Source: Paenibacillus wynnii (GTDB taxonomy: Bacteria > Bacillota > Bacilli > Paenibacillales > Paenibacillaceae). From it: a DNA stretch of 64,000 nucleotides. The DNA is taken from positions 1 through 64,000 of the forward strand of contig NZ_JAUSTK010000021.1 of NCBI RefSeq assembly GCF_030812855.1. The letters run 5' to 3'. The notes under the pieces are model-generated. The model was not told the origin of the DNA, did no database searches, and worked only from the letters and a program-made list of their open reading frames with translations. Position numbers and translations under genes: made by a program. Each line of letters begins with the position of its first letter. The first letter of the stretch is position 1. Shown in pieces: positions 15,354 through 25,400 of this stretch.

Positions 15354-18101
15354 ATGGGTGAAATAGAAATGATCCCAGCATTAGAGTTGGATAAGGCAGC
15401 GGTATCACAAGTGTTTATCCGTCATTTGACTGATTCTTCTTTGATTAGTCAGACCATAGCTAGCCTACAAAAGATATGTGAAAGTGAAAACTTACACAAT
15501 ACAATGTCTCCGTGGATCGAGTACTCATTCTCCCGCGTGAATCATGAAGATTTTGTTAAACGGGAATCATCACGCCCCATCGGCTACACTGGAAAAATCC
15601 GAATTGTTCTTGCCGTGGCGAATGACCTAGAAGCCGATTTAATAATTGTTTCCAATCGTGAGTTAGTGACGGTTCAAGAAATTTTCAATGTCTACAAGTC
15701 TATAACAAGTGATAGTCCGTACATATTGTCTTTAGATGAAGCATTACAAAAGTGTGGTTCCTTTATTCCTCCGAAATGGGGGGTGCCAAATTGGAACAAC
15801 TCGACGGTTTTTTCACGATCTTACCGTGTGAATCTAACGGATCTTGATTTAAAAGAGTTCTCATCGGCTAGTCTTGATAGGATTTCCAGTGCCCTATTGA
15901 TGACGTTAGAGAAGTACGGAGCAATAAACACCAAGATTCTCATCGAAGAGAATGATATGGAAACCAAACAAATCAGAACGGGTACGTTTGATGATAACAA
16001 ACACCTCAAAATAAAAGAAGATATCTTTCGTGATGATAGAGAGTTAAATGCTTTTGATGCCGGAATTATGATTACTGATTTGCCCGACATGAACTGTCAG
16101 TATTCACCTTGCTTGTCCCCGCTTTTTCCTGTCACGGTTATTGTTACAAAATATAACGGTGCACTACACTCAATTAGCATGTCTGCTAGTGAAAGATTTG
16201 TTCATCCCACAGTGTTAAGGCAATTTGTAGATTTGTTCTGCTTTAATTTAGAAAATAAAGATGGAAATAATAATTTTTTAGAAAATGAATGTATGTCACT
16301 GTTGGAAACCGAAAGCAATTGTATAAATCATACTGATCTTGAATTACTTGAAAGGTTTCATTCCGTGGCGATAAGCTTCCCTGATCAAATAGCTATATCG
16401 GGTATCGATGGGAGTATCACGTATGCGGAGTTGAACCGCAAAAGTGATGTGATCGCAAAAAAACTGATTTCATACGGAATGAATCTGGGAGATAAAATCA
16501 TTGTTTCCTTAGACCAGACTGTTGAACTTGTTGTTATAATGGTTGCGATTGTTAAGGCAGGCGGAACATATATTCCTGTTGACCCGAATTATCCACTTGA
16601 ACGGATCTCTTTTGTTATAGAGGATTCACAAGCCACGCATATCATAACAGGTTTGCCAGATCTACCTGCCAAACATGCAATTCATTGGATTTCTCCGAGT
16701 GATCTGATTGAAGGCGAAAGTGATGTGTTTGATACCGTAGTCCTGCCAACAACGGCCCCTGACACTACCTACATAATTTACACATCCGGAACTTCAGGGC
16801 AACCCAAAGGCGTTATGGTGCCATCCAAGAATGTTGTATCACTGATCGAAGCTACCAGTCAGGAGTTTAAGCTGTCCCACATTGATGTTTGGACGATGTT
16901 TCACTCCGCATCATTCGATTTTTCTGTCTGGGAGATGTGGGGGTGTTTGTTGACCGGAGGTCACCTGGTAGTGGTTTCGAGACAAGTCGCACGGTCACCG
17001 TATGATTTCTATGATCTATTGGTTGAGAAGAAAGTTACTGTTTTGAATCAAACCCCATCAGCATTTTATACCTTGCTTAAAGTGGATATCGAGCAAAGGA
17101 ATACGAATTTGACTTCAATTCGATTAGTAATATTTGGAGGAGAAGCCCTAGATCCTTACAAGCTATCGGAGTGGCTTGAACGTTATCCGGTGAGTTATTG
17201 CAGGCTTGTGAATATGTACGGAATTACCGAAACCACCGTTCATGTGACGTATCGCAACATTTTACATAGGGATCCAGAATTTTTATCGAAATCTGTAGGT
17301 GTGACACTGCCTGGCTGGAAAATTTCGATACGAGACACAAATGGGATTCCATGTTTGTACGGAATGGAAGGCGAGATATGGGTAGGTGGAGCCGGCCTAT
17401 CAAACGGATATCACAATCGGGAAGAGTTGAACAAGAAGTTTTTTGTTATCGATCCTAAGGATGACCAAAGATGGTACCGAAGCGGTGACTTGGGACGTAA
17501 GAGACCGGATGGTAGCATTGACTACTTGGGACGAATCGACACTCAAGTTAAAATTAGGGGCTTCCGAATTGAACTGGATGAAATACGCTCCGTCATTCAA
17601 AAAATTCCATTTGTAAGAAATGTGGCCATTGTCTTGCACGATGGTGATGATGTGGAATCCTCTCAAAAACAAATAGTTGCATTTATCGAAAGCTTGGAGC
17701 ACGTTGATGCTGATACAGTTCGGAGCGATCTAAAATCCAAAATCCCGGAATATATGATTCCGGCTAGAATTGTTCGAGTAAATGAGATTCCGATGACCAT
17801 CAACGGAAAAGTCGACAATGCAACATTGATGTTGAAGCTTAATCACTCGGAGGATCAGGACGTTGACTCGAAAGATAATAACAGTCAAGATTCATATTTG
17901 TCTATCTGGAACAAAGTATTAGGACATAGCATTGCAGCAGGTGATAACTTCTTTGAGTCCGGTGGCAATTCACTTTTGGCTGTGGAACTACTGTCTGCAC
18001 TTAAAAGGGAAATGGATAGCTCGTTAACTTTACGCGATCTATATATTCACTCTTCTCCTAACGCATTAAAAGAATTTCTTTCAAAAAAACCAGTACGATA
18101 G
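15354..18101 (+). CDS. NRPS: vestigial C - A(Thr) - PCP
   Basis: 915 residues. Residues 10-305 resemble a condensation fold, but the HHxxxDG site is replaced (SNRELVT near residue 100), so it should not condense. The adenylation domain (about 340-835) has YIIYTSGTSGQPKG, the YGITETT core, RSGDLGR and NGKVD. The ten pocket residues read by alignment to GrsA are D F W N I G M V H K, the classical L-threonine code. The PCP Ser is in FFESGGNSLLAV near residue 870. With no active C domain it is a stand-alone Thr loading protein, like SyrB1. It lies between the SDR and the ATP-grasp gene and is co-transcribed with them. Confidence 0.92.
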   Translation: MGEIEMIPALELDKAAVSQVFIRHLTDSSLISQTIASLQKICESENLHNTMSPWIEYSFSRVNHEDFVKRESSRPIGYTGKIRIVLAVANDLEADLIIVSNRELVTVQEIFNVYKSITSDSPYILSLDEALQKCGSFIPPKWGVPNWNNSTVFSRSYRVNLTDLDLKEFSSASLDRISSALLMTLEKYGAINTKILIEENDMETKQIRTGTFDDNKHLKIKEDIFRDDRELNAFDAGIMITDLPDMNCQYSPCLSPLFPVTVIVTKYNGALHSISMSASERFVHPTVLRQFVDLFCFNLENKDGNNNFLENECMSLLETESNCINHTDLELLERFHSVAISFPDQIAISGIDGSITYAELNRKSDVIAKKLISYGMNLGDKIIVSLDQTVELVVIMVAIVKAGGTYIPVDPNYPLERISFVIEDSQATHIITGLPDLPAKHAIHWISPSDLIEGESDVFDTVVLPTTAPDTTYIIYTSGTSGQPKGVMVPSKNVVSLIEATSQEFKLSHIDVWTMFHSASFDFSVWEMWGCLLTGGHLVVVSRQVARSPYDFYDLLVEKKVTVLNQTPSAFYTLLKVDIEQRNTNLTSIRLVIFGGEALDPYKLSEWLERYPVSYCRLVNMYGITETTVHVTYRNILHRDPEFLSKSVGVTLPGWKISIRDTNGIPCLYGMEGEIWVGGAGLSNGYHNREELNKKFFVIDPKDDQRWYRSGDLGRKRPDGSIDYLGRIDTQVKIRGFRIELDEIRSVIQKIPFVRNVAIVLHDGDDVESSQKQIVAFIESLEHVDADTVRSDLKSKIPEYMIPARIVRVNEIPMTINGKVDNATLMLKLNHSEDQDVDSKDNNSQDSYLSIWNKVLGHSIAAGDNFFESGGNSLLAVELLSALKREMDSSLTLRDLYIHSSPNALKEFLSKKPVR

Positions 18102-18113
18102 GGATGTTCGAAA

Positions 18114-19361
18114 ATGACTTGTAATCTGCCAAAAGTAGCGATCATGCATGGTGAGGGTTCAGCCTCCCCTTTGACTATCAAAGCGGCTTCTTTGGGGCTT
18201 TGCCAACTTGTTTTTCTCTATGCTGACTGTAACAAGAAAGATCAGACTCAGTTGGAGCTATTAAAAAAACACGTGGGAGTATTCGATATATCATCGCTGA
18301 CGGACCTCGAAGTAGCAACGCTGTTGCGTGAAGAACAAGTCTCAGGAATCGTAACATTCAGCGAGTATAAACTACCTGAAGTTACAAAGTATTGCACGAT
18401 ATTGGGGCTGAACGGACATTCGGCTGAGATATTAGCTTGTTTGACAGATAAGTATTTGCAGAGAGAACGGCTTGCTGCCTCCAACATAAGTGCCGTGCGC
18501 CATGCAATTGTCGACCGGCATGATGTCGAGGGCGCTGCAGAGCTGGTTGGATTTCCTGCTATACTCAAGCCCAGAATTGGTGCCGGCAGTAGGTGGACGG
18601 TAAAAGTTTCCTACATCGAACAATTGCGACATGAGTTATCGTTAGGTCCTTCTGATTGTGAGTATGTGTTGGAAGAATTTTTGGCGGGGGATGAGGCCTT
18701 ACATGACCAATTTTACGGAGATTATGTGTCTGTAGAATCCATTCATTCGAATGGAAAATCACAACAGGTGTGCGTGACGGCCAAATTGCCTTTAACTGAA
18801 CATTTTGCAGAGACTGGCATGTTTGTACCCCACCCATTTTCTTCAAAATTGGCCGAACAGATCTTAGATCTGGAGTCAAAAGCCATTCAAGCCATCGGCG
18901 TTACAGATGGCGTAACACATACTGAAATAAAACTCACGTCCAGCGGGCCCAAAATTATTGAAATCAACGGCCGAGTAGGTGGTTATGTTCCCGAAATTCT
19001 AAAACGTGCCATGGGTGTGGATTTAGTGAGGGCCGCTTTACAGGTTTCATTAGGTGAAGAAGCGATCATCATCGTGAAGCCGATCACATCGGTTGTTTAC
19101 CAGGTATTTCTTGATGCACCCATAGTTGAACCATCATCATTTGTCGGTATGAACGGGATGGAAGAAGTGGAAAGAATGGATGGGGTTTTGCATCTTGAGA
19201 TCACGAAAGATGTGGGGCAAATCATTAACTACAGGCTCGGCACCCAAAGCAACCTGGGGATCGTGTACGGAACTGCACCCGATTTTGAATCCTTTTCAAA
19301 AAATACACAAGATATTAAATCGACGCTGGTTCCTAATCTAAGCGTTCAGCGAGGAGGCTAA
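18114..19361 (+). CDS. ATP-grasp carboxylate-amine ligase
   Basis: A 415-residue ATP-grasp enzyme. The nucleotide-binding strands are visible as FPAILKPRIGAGSRWTVKV near residue 148 and YVLEEFLAGDE near 184. The metal-binding end is HTEIKLTSSGPKIIEINGRVGG near 275-295 (Glu and Asn). The layout matches L-amino acid ligases of the BacD type rather than carbamoyl phosphate or biotin enzymes. It forms an amide bond by way of an acyl phosphate. In the cluster it may add an amino acid to a free amine of the peptide or of a PCP-bound residue, either as a building step or as protection. Spacing to both NRPS neighbours is short, so it is part of the operon. Confidence 0.85.
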   Translation: MTCNLPKVAIMHGEGSASPLTIKAASLGLCQLVFLYADCNKKDQTQLELLKKHVGVFDISSLTDLEVATLLREEQVSGIVTFSEYKLPEVTKYCTILGLNGHSAEILACLTDKYLQRERLAASNISAVRHAIVDRHDVEGAAELVGFPAILKPRIGAGSRWTVKVSYIEQLRHELSLGPSDCEYVLEEFLAGDEALHDQFYGDYVSVESIHSNGKSQQVCVTAKLPLTEHFAETGMFVPHPFSSKLAEQILDLESKAIQAIGVTDGVTHTEIKLTSSGPKIIEINGRVGGYVPEILKRAMGVDLVRAALQVSLGEEAIIIVKPITSVVYQVFLDAPIVEPSSFVGMNGMEEVERMDGVLHLEITKDVGQIINYRLGTQSNLGIVYGTAPDFESFSKNTQDIKSTLVPNLSVQRGG

Positions 19362-19365
19362 ATGG

Positions 19366-22300
19366 ATGCAAGATGAACCTATTGAAATAACTTTAGGCAG
19401 TCGTTTTGATTACATTGCAGAGACATACCCTGATCATACTGCTGTCATTTGTGATGGCAAAGTCACCACTTACAATGAGCTTCGGATGAAAGTAAGCACG
19501 CTATGTGGTGCTTTGTTGCACTGTGGAATCGCCGAGAACAGTAGAGTGGGGATTTTGTGTGAGAGAAGCCTGGAGTTGGTCACTGCAATGATCGCCATTG
19601 TGAAGATTGGGGCCACTTATGTACCTTTGGCGATTGATGATCCTTTGTCACGTATCGCACACTTGGTTAATGATGTTCAGGTTGAACTGGTTTTGACAGA
19701 CCAGGATCACACTCTGTCATTTGTACCGACAATGGATCTCAAGGATATCAGTATGGACAAATGCGATATCGAGGATGGCCAAAGAGTTGTGGGAGATTCT
19801 CTAGCCTACATCATGTTTACCTCCGGCACGACAGGCAAGCCCAAAGGTGTTGGCGTATCACATGACAATATATTAAATCTTACTGTTGGTTCCGATTATG
19901 TAAGGCTGAACTCAAATACCCGCATTCTTCAGACAGGAGCTCTTACTTTCGATGCCTCCACTTTTGAAGTTTGGGGTGCTTTACTGAATGGCGGCGGACT
20001 AATCATACCAAGCAAGCATGGATTGACTGATTTTGAATATATCCAGCAAACCGTACAAGAATACGGTGTAACAACCATGTGGCTGACAGCCCCACTGTTT
20101 CACATTGCTGCGGAACAAAATCCCCGAATGTTCGATGGGATATGCGAGCTCATCGTAGGTGGTGACGTCGTGAATCCGTCTTCTGTAAATAAGGTTCTGG
20201 ATGTTTGCCGGGATATCTGTATTTGGAATGGCTATGGTCCGACAGAATGCACAACGTTTTCAACCGTCTATCCAATTACGTATCGAGAAAATCGAGAGCC
20301 TATTCCCATCGGAAAGCCGATAAAAAATGTGGTTGCCTATATTCTTGATGTGAATTACAGTCCGGTTAAACAAGGGGAGATCGGTGAGCTGTATATAGGA
20401 GGCAAGGGGGTAACGATAGGGTATGTCAATCGCCCGGAACTGAATGAAGAAGTATTCATCGACAATCCCTTTGGCGATGGGAAATTGTATAAATCGGGAG
20501 ATTCGGTTAGTGAAGATGCTACCGGGAACCTTCATTATTGGGGGCGGAAAGACAGACAAGTCAAAATACGGGGTTACCGTATCGAACTAGTTTCCATTGA
20601 GTCCTTGCTCGAAACGATAGATGAGATCGTGTCGGCCGCAGTTTGCGTCGTCACGAACAAAGTCGGTGGCAAGGAAATCTGCTCTTACGTAAAAGTTCGC
20701 GAGAATCGAGAGATCAGCCAGGATGAAATCCGTCAAAAGTTTAGTCAGATCGGCCCTTCGCATGTGATCCTTACGCATATAATGGTAACCAATTCCATGC
20801 CTCTCAATAAAAACGGAAAGATTGATTACGGAAAAATCACTTCCTCCTTTGAGTGTAAACTAACGATGAATGAAGAGGTGAACCATAGGTCTTCCATGGA
20901 TCGCCACAAATTGTCCGATGAAGCATTGTTAACGGAACTTATAAGCAAGCAAATAGGTTTCAATATTACGGATATCACCACTTCGTTCTTTGATTTAGGC
21001 ATTGATTCTCTGATGGCGGTTTATCTAGCACGTGACATCAATAACGAATTTGGAACCAAGATTAATGCTATAGATATTCTGGCTAATCCTACTATTTTAG
21101 AGATGATGACGGTTCTGGGTAGTGTGCCGACGAATCAGTCTGGCACCCATAAGGTAAGAAGCGTAGAGAAGAAGCTGCCAATATTGAATCAGCAGAAGCC
21201 CTTTTTTGTTGATTATCAATTGAATCCCGACTCTGTACGTTATAATGTGCCGCTCCTGATCCAACTGAGTCATGATATTTCAATCCCTCGATTGACGGAT
21301 ACTTTGCATAAGATCGTATTACGACATGATGCATTGAGGGTTCAATTTACTATGACAGGTAGTGAGATATTTCAAAAGATCGTCGATGAACCGATTTATA
21401 CAATCCCCCTCTTAGAAGGACGACCGAATCTAAAGGAACTGATTCGACCATTCAATTTATCGGAAGGGTTACCCTTCCGATTCGTGATTATTAATGATGT
21501 CGATTGTGCTTGGTTATTCATGGATTTTCATCATATTACCGTTGATGGAGCTTCCTTATCTGTAATTGTTCATGATTTGAACCTCCTGTATGGCGGTCAT
21601 CAATTGGCGAAGCTTAACGATAACTTCGCGACAGTCGTTGAAGAATCGAATACGGAATTTCTGAAGAATCGTTCTGAAAGCATTGCCTATTGGCAAGAGT
21701 ATCTTCAGCATTACCGCGGGATGAATGAGCTACCGATCGATAAGCAGGATGATTCCGGTATATCCCAAAGAAGTAATACATTCAGATTCCAAATCAACGA
21801 AGAGAGAACATCTGCTTTGCGAGCTTGGTCTCAAAAGAATAATATGACTCTATTCGAAAGCCTACTTCTCGCTTATGCCTGCACCCTTCACGCAGTTACG
21901 GCCAGTTCAGAAGTGATGTTTGCAACTCCGAGCCGTGATTATTCAATACTGACAAGTGAACCGATTGTTGCAATGCTGACGAATACGTTATGGGTACTCT
22001 CTGAAGTGAAGAAAGACGAATCCATAACGGATTACATGAATGCTTTTATTGGTAACTTGCGGGAATCACAAAAATGTCAGAACGTTCCTTTTGAAGAAAT
22101 CTATGATCGAATCAACCCTGGATCACGCAGTGCGGTAATTGATACGTTGATCGCCTACCATACCGTAAAGGACATGAATACGGAACTATTCGGTATGCCG
22201 GTAAGTCTTAAGCCCATCACACCGGATGAGGGAATGTTTTCCTTGAACCTGCAAATTTATGACTGTACAACCCATCTGGAGTTGGATTGGGAGTATTTGG

Positions 22301-22437
22301 CTGATTTATTTGAATACGAAACCATGTCAAATATCTGTGATATCTTCTCAGTGATGCTGAATTTATTAACGCAGCAGGAAACGCTTAGTACGCGGAATAT
22401 GTCCGACGTGGTTACGACATGCGTTCAAATGATATAG
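19366..22437 (+). CDS. NRPS: A(Val) - PCP - C
   Basis: 1023 residues. The A domain (about 20-490) has YIMFTSGTTGKPKG near residue 148, NGYGPTECTT and KSGDSV. The pocket residues read D A F W I G G T F K, the valine code of gramicidin S synthetase. The PCP carries its Ser in FFDLGIDSLMAV near 545, with an Asp before the Ser instead of the usual Asn or His. The C domain (about 600-1010) has an intact HHITVDG near 722. C lies after PCP, so it should join the Val-containing donor to the Ser on the next protein. The start has GGAGG a few bases ahead of a TGGATG context, and the first codon is at 19366. No epimerase domain is present. Confidence 0.92.
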   Translation: MQDEPIEITLGSRFDYIAETYPDHTAVICDGKVTTYNELRMKVSTLCGALLHCGIAENSRVGILCERSLELVTAMIAIVKIGATYVPLAIDDPLSRIAHLVNDVQVELVLTDQDHTLSFVPTMDLKDISMDKCDIEDGQRVVGDSLAYIMFTSGTTGKPKGVGVSHDNILNLTVGSDYVRLNSNTRILQTGALTFDASTFEVWGALLNGGGLIIPSKHGLTDFEYIQQTVQEYGVTTMWLTAPLFHIAAEQNPRMFDGICELIVGGDVVNPSSVNKVLDVCRDICIWNGYGPTECTTFSTVYPITYRENREPIPIGKPIKNVVAYILDVNYSPVKQGEIGELYIGGKGVTIGYVNRPELNEEVFIDNPFGDGKLYKSGDSVSEDATGNLHYWGRKDRQVKIRGYRIELVSIESLLETIDEIVSAAVCVVTNKVGGKEICSYVKVRENREISQDEIRQKFSQIGPSHVILTHIMVTNSMPLNKNGKIDYGKITSSFECKLTMNEEVNHRSSMDRHKLSDEALLTELISKQIGFNITDITTSFFDLGIDSLMAVYLARDINNEFGTKINAIDILANPTILEMMTVLGSVPTNQSGTHKVRSVEKKLPILNQQKPFFVDYQLNPDSVRYNVPLLIQLSHDISIPRLTDTLHKIVLRHDALRVQFTMTGSEIFQKIVDEPIYTIPLLEGRPNLKELIRPFNLSEGLPFRFVIINDVDCAWLFMDFHHITVDGASLSVIVHDLNLLYGGHQLAKLNDNFATVVEESNTEFLKNRSESIAYWQEYLQHYRGMNELPIDKQDDSGISQRSNTFRFQINEERTSALRAWSQKNNMTLFESLLLAYACTLHAVTASSEVMFATPSRDYSILTSEPIVAMLTNTLWVLSEVKKDESITDYMNAFIGNLRESQKCQNVPFEEIYDRINPGSRSAVIDTLIAYHTVKDMNTELFGMPVSLKPITPDEGMFSLNLQIYDCTTHLELDWEYLADLFEYETMSNICDIFSVMLNLLTQQETLSTRNMSDVVTTCVQMI

Positions 22438-22462
22438 TACAATCCAAGGTAGGAGAATGATC

Positions 22463-25400
22463 ATGAAACCGAAAAAAACGCTTGGTCAGAAAAAAATATT
22501 GGCGGCATCCATGCCTGAATCAGCGGAATTTTGGGCAAAGGAAATGGATCATGCGATACCATCTGTGTATCAGACAGATTTCTATCGCTATGGTGAAACC
22601 AACGCCGATCCGAACTATTTTAGTGCGTCCATCAAGTTACCATTCGATTTACGCGAGAAAATCACAGCCGTCTACGCCACAGAAAACACAGGATTAAGCG
22701 AAGTTTTTGCCTCTTCTGTGCTGGCTTTATTGTATATCGCGTACAATGGGGTGGCTCAAGATTTAATGGTGAATTATTCCGACTTACGGCCGAAACAAAG
22801 CTTGCAAGTGCCCTTGCGTATACAAATGAATGAAGACTGCACGTTCCTATCCTTATTTAACCGTACTCGGGATTGCGTTAAGCGTGTGCAGGAGCACAAG
22901 AACTACCCTGTTGATTTGCTGGTACCCAAACAACATATTGATATCAATATCATGCATTTGGGAGTGGATCAAGAGGCGAATCCCAATAGAAATTTCATTC
23001 TTGCCTTTGATTTTATCGAAGACCGGGAAAACGGTTTTATTCTGACCGTTACAGGAGATACGTCACGTTATCTTGATGAGTCTATCCAAGATCTCGCAAA
23101 TAAAATTCACTTACTTCTCGAAAAGTGTGCAGATTCACCGAAGTTAAGCCTGCTTCAGATTGATTTACGTTCCCATTATGATCGTGACATCAGCTTGGCA
23201 TTGAATTCCACCAGTCAACCTTTTTCTGACACCGTTTCATTGGTAGATTTATTCGACAGGACTTTTGATGCGCAGGCAGTGGAGAATGCCATCATCGGCC
23301 GAGATCGTAATGTGACATTTTCAGAACTGGACTGCATGTCGAAACAAGTAGCAGATTTTATTTCCAAAATAAGCGATTCTGAGGATGCTGTAATCGGCAT
23401 ACTTGTTGACCGCTCAGTAGAATTTCTAGCCGGAGTTTTGGGAATTATGCGTGCAGGAAAGGCTTATCTTCCGTTGGATCCTAAGGCTCCAGATGAGAGG
23501 AACAGCACAATTCTAAGACAGAGCGGCGCTAGAATCCTACTTTGTTCAGAACGGGATACTAACCGGTTTTCGAATCAGGTCAGAAGCTATGCGTTGGAGT
23601 CGATTGACACGCTTGACGTTTCCAATTATCAACCGGTGGTAACCCCTGAATCTCTTGCCTATGTGATTTTCACTTCCGGATCGACAGGGTTGCCTAAGGG
23701 TGTATGTGTAAACCACAGAAGTGTCGTAAACCGTATCGAGTGGATGCAAAGATGTTTTCCGCTACAACAAGACGATGTCATTCTTCATAAAACTCCTTCA
23801 ACGTTTGACGTATCAGTATGGGAGCTCTTCTGGTGGCTTATTGCAGGATGTAAAGTAACACTGCTACCCCCGAATCAGGAAGCAAATCCAGAGACAATAC
23901 TTGAAGCGATCGAGAGCAATTCGGTTACCACCATGCATTTCGTACCCTCGATGCTGAATGCATTTCTTGACTATGTGGAGAGTATTGGCAGCATCTCTAA
24001 GCTCAAATCCTTGCGGCGTGTATTTTGCAGCGGTGAAGCGTTGAGTCCGCATCATGTGCAAAAGTTTTACGCTTTGCTCGATCATGTAGAGTTAATTAAC
24101 CTATACGGACCCACAGAAGCTACCGTTGATGTGAGCTGCCATATTGCCCAAACCGTTGATAACCCGGTTCCCATCGGCAAACCGATCGATAATATCCGAT
24201 TGTATATTGTTGATTCCTCCCATAATGAACGCCCTGTGGGCATGGTTGGAGAATTATGTATCGCCGGTGTTGGCGTGTCGCAAGGGTATATTAATGATGC
24301 GGCCCGGACTGAAGAAAGGTTTTTGCCCATGCCTTCTCTAGGAGAGGATGTCGTTTATATGACCGGCGACTTAGCAAGGTTGCGGCATGATAGAACGATC
24401 GAGTACCTAGGGCGAAATGACAGACAGGTAAAAGTACGTGGTTTTCGGATTGAACCAGGCGAAATTGAACATGCCCTCACGAACCAGATTTACATCAACG
24501 ATGCCATCGTTCTAAGTCATGCTGAGTCTGACGAAATGTTACATATATATGCATTCGTTGTTTTAGCCGATAAAACGATATCGGAAAAAACCATTGTCTC
24601 CGATCTTTCACGTCTGGTTCCGAAGTACATGATTCCAGATAAGGTGATCGTAGTAGAATCGATGCCTCTTACGCCAAATGGGAAGGTGGATAAAGGTGCA
24701 CTATTAGCACTACGCAATCAAAGGGAAAACCACAGCAAAATTCCACCTTTCTCTAAAGAGGAAAAGCTGATGGCTGAAATCTGGGAAAGGGTGCTTGGAA
24801 TTGATGAAGTCGGAGTTACAGATAACTTCTTCGCTTTGGGTGGCAATTCCATTAACTTTGTTACAGTGTTGGCCTTAGCAAACGAGCAAGGTCTGAACGT
24901 CACCTTCCAACAATTATTTAAACATCCTTTCATAAGGGATTTGTTGAATAATACTAGTGAAACGGAAAATGACAAAGACATCCTATATGACATCACAAAC
25001 TTTGAACTGCTTTCCGAAGAGGACAGAAGCAAAATCCCGGACGGAATCGAAGACGCCTACCCGATGTCTTTATTGCAAGCCGGTCTTGTTTATCAGAGTA
25101 TTATTATGCAAGGGGAAAATAACTATCATGACATCGTTTCATACTTGATCAAAGGTGAAATTAATGTTGACCTATTCGGAGAGGCAGTAAGAAGGCTTGT
25201 CAAGGAGCAACCCATTTTCCGAACCAGCTATAACCTGCGCGACTTCTCCCAGTACATGCAACTGGTTCACAAGGAGCTTGACCAACTGCCATTAAACGTT
25301 CATGATTTACGAGGATTGAAAACACAAGAGGAGCAAGATGAATGGTATGAAGATTGGTTCTGGAAGGAACAGCATCGTCCGTTCAAGTGGGAATCTCCCG

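Noticed and set aside
22463-23200. Idea that the half C domain and the preceding C domain form one split enzyme
   Set aside because: The C domain at the end of the 19366-22437 protein is already full length with an intact HHITVDG, so the extra half is redundant rather than complementary.
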